A stretch of DNA of 64,000 nt from Brevundimonas vesicularis (GTDB lineage: Bacteria > Pseudomonadota > Alphaproteobacteria > Caulobacterales > Caulobacteraceae), in assembly GCF_014204545.1 (NCBI RefSeq), contig NZ_JACHLJ010000002.1, forward strand, positions 124,001-188,000, written 5' to 3'. A program made the position numbers and the translations under genes. Below the pieces are notes generated by a model. The model ran no database searches. It was not told where the DNA came from and was given only the letters and a program-made list of their open reading frames with translations. Below are positions 63,329 to 64,000 of the stretch, in pieces. Numbering within the stretch: position 1 is the stretch's first letter; each line of letters opens with the position of its first letter.

Positions 63329-64000
63329 TTGCGCACCGCCATCCTGCTCCCTCCGGGCTGCCTGTTTTCCGAAGCCCAGCCGAACTCGATGGAGACGGTG
63401 GTGCGGACGATGGCGGGCGTCGATCAGGGCGGCGAGACGCGCATCTTCTGCTGTCAGGGCGCGGACGACGGCCACGCGCCGGGCGTGGACGCCTTGCCCC
63501 CGGGCCGCGTCCGCATGCCGACCTTGATCGATCGGCTGCGCGCCTTTCGGCCCGATGTGATCGAACATCATCAGCAGGTAAAACAGGCGTTGGCGGTGCA
63601 GCAGGCCCTGCCCGAGACGCCGCATCTGCTCTATCGCCACAACGCCCTGCGCCCGCCGCGCCACCTCATCGACCGATGGCGTTATCGGGCGCGTTGTGAG
63701 CGGCTGGACGGCCTGGTCTTCGTCAGCGTGGCGGAGCGCGACGCCTTCGTGCGCACCTTCCCTGATCTGCACGACCGTGCGTTCGCGGTGCCCAACCCCA
63801 TCGACGCCGGCGCCTGGCTGGCGTCGCCCGAGGATCGAGAGCCGGTGATCGCCTTCGCCGGGCGCGCCATGCCAGAAAAGGGCGTCGATGTGTTGTGCGC
63901 CGCCCTGCCTAGCGTTCTGGACGCCCACCCCGACTGGCGCGCCGTGCTGATGCTGAACGACTGGGACGACCACGCGCGCTGGGCGGCCCGGCATGTCGCG
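63329..64000 (+). CDS. GT-B fold glycosyltransferase, N-terminal part
   Basis: Hand translation from TTG 63329 (GGAGG 6 bp upstream) gives MRTAILLPPGCLFSEAQPNS at the start, then FRPDVIEHHQQVKQAL and LLYRHNALRPPR. FVSVAERDAF, FAVPNPIDAGAW and VIAFAGRAMPEKGVDVLCAAL follow, which is the start of the C-terminal family-4 domain. The window ends after 224 codons, so the nucleotide-sugar site is not fully seen. An envelope polysaccharide role is likely but undetermined. Confidence 0.85.
   Translation, partial: MRTAILLPPGCLFSEAQPNSMETVVRTMAGVDQGGETRIFCCQGADDGHAPGVDALPPGRVRMPTLIDRLRAFRPDVIEHHQQVKQALAVQQALPETPHLLYRHNALRPPRHLIDRWRYRARCERLDGLVFVSVAERDAFVRTFPDLHDRAFAVPNPIDAGAWLASPEDREPVIAFAGRAMPEKGVDVLCAALPSVLDAHPDWRAVLMLNDWDDHARWAARHVA

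Overview
The window is high-GC, densely coded DNA from an alphaproteobacterium. It is most like Caulobacterales, and a Brevundimonas-type genome is my best guess. The evidence is an ECF sigma factor/NrsF anti-sigma pair next to a MNIO (DUF692) operon, a DUF1476 ATP-synthase zeta subunit, a TTAA-type CtrA-like half-site pair, a GTTC-N7-GTTC type LexA box, and a typical alphaproteobacterial division cluster. No IS element, prophage, CRISPR array or rRNA was seen. There is one tRNA gene and one RNase P RNA gene.

Layout. Bases 1-8071 (minus strand) are the 5' half of the dcw cell-wall/division cluster: mraZ-rsmH-ftsL-ftsI-murE-murF-mraY-murD (murD cut by the window edge), nearly all coupled by 4-8 bp overlaps. 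Its control region (8072-8300) holds four MraZ boxes at an exact 10-bp period plus CtrA-like and LexA-like sites. rnpB (8517-8905) follows with a recognisable promoter and hairpin terminators, then an amidase, a small membrane protein and sppA. Bases 12.1-14.9 kb carry panD, a SIMPL-domain protein, tRNA(CAT) and nrsF/sigF. Bases 15.0-17.5 kb hold a bufferin-type operon (DUF2282 precursor, MNIO enzyme, DUF2063 partner, DoxX). Matching TGTAAC-N17-CGNA promoters lie in front of both sigF and this operon. Bases 17.5-30.8 kb are mixed: an S8 subtilisin autotransporter, lipoprotein, fRMsr, SDR plus CitE-like lyase, a two-module KpsC-like glycosyltransferase, a KAS III enzyme, DoxX, an M48 protease and an outer-membrane barrel protein.

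Bases 31-38.7 kb hold ppdK, a DUF559 nuclease gene enclosed by about 51-bp inverted repeats, glyS and glyQ, and a fasciclin protein. glyS carries two apparent insertions; one is a palindromic repeat that reads through in frame. Bases 38.9-47.4 kb carry ispE, a TPR protein, ETF-quinone oxidoreductase, a family-4-like uracil-DNA glycosylase, a lytic transglycosylase, GST, and an SMR guanidinium exporter behind a guanidine-II riboswitch. Bases 47.5-60.9 kb hold most purine genes (purB, purC, purS, purQ, purL) interspersed with unrelated genes, including a 2OG-Fe(II) oxygenase/deoxyinosine glycosylase pair, a zeta subunit, PEBP, an MFS pump, lipoproteins and small acidic proteins. The window ends with a DUF305 lipoprotein, a small basic protein, a cytochrome P450 and the start of a GT-B glycosyltransferase.

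The most unusual content is repeat-driven. One family of palindromic half-elements flanks the DUF559 gene, supplies the ribosome-binding site of the KpsC-like gene, and has a similarly built relative inside glyS. A second, two-stem repeat family has compensatory stem changes; it sits directly in front of the mraY and KAS III start codons and also forms the rnpB terminators.
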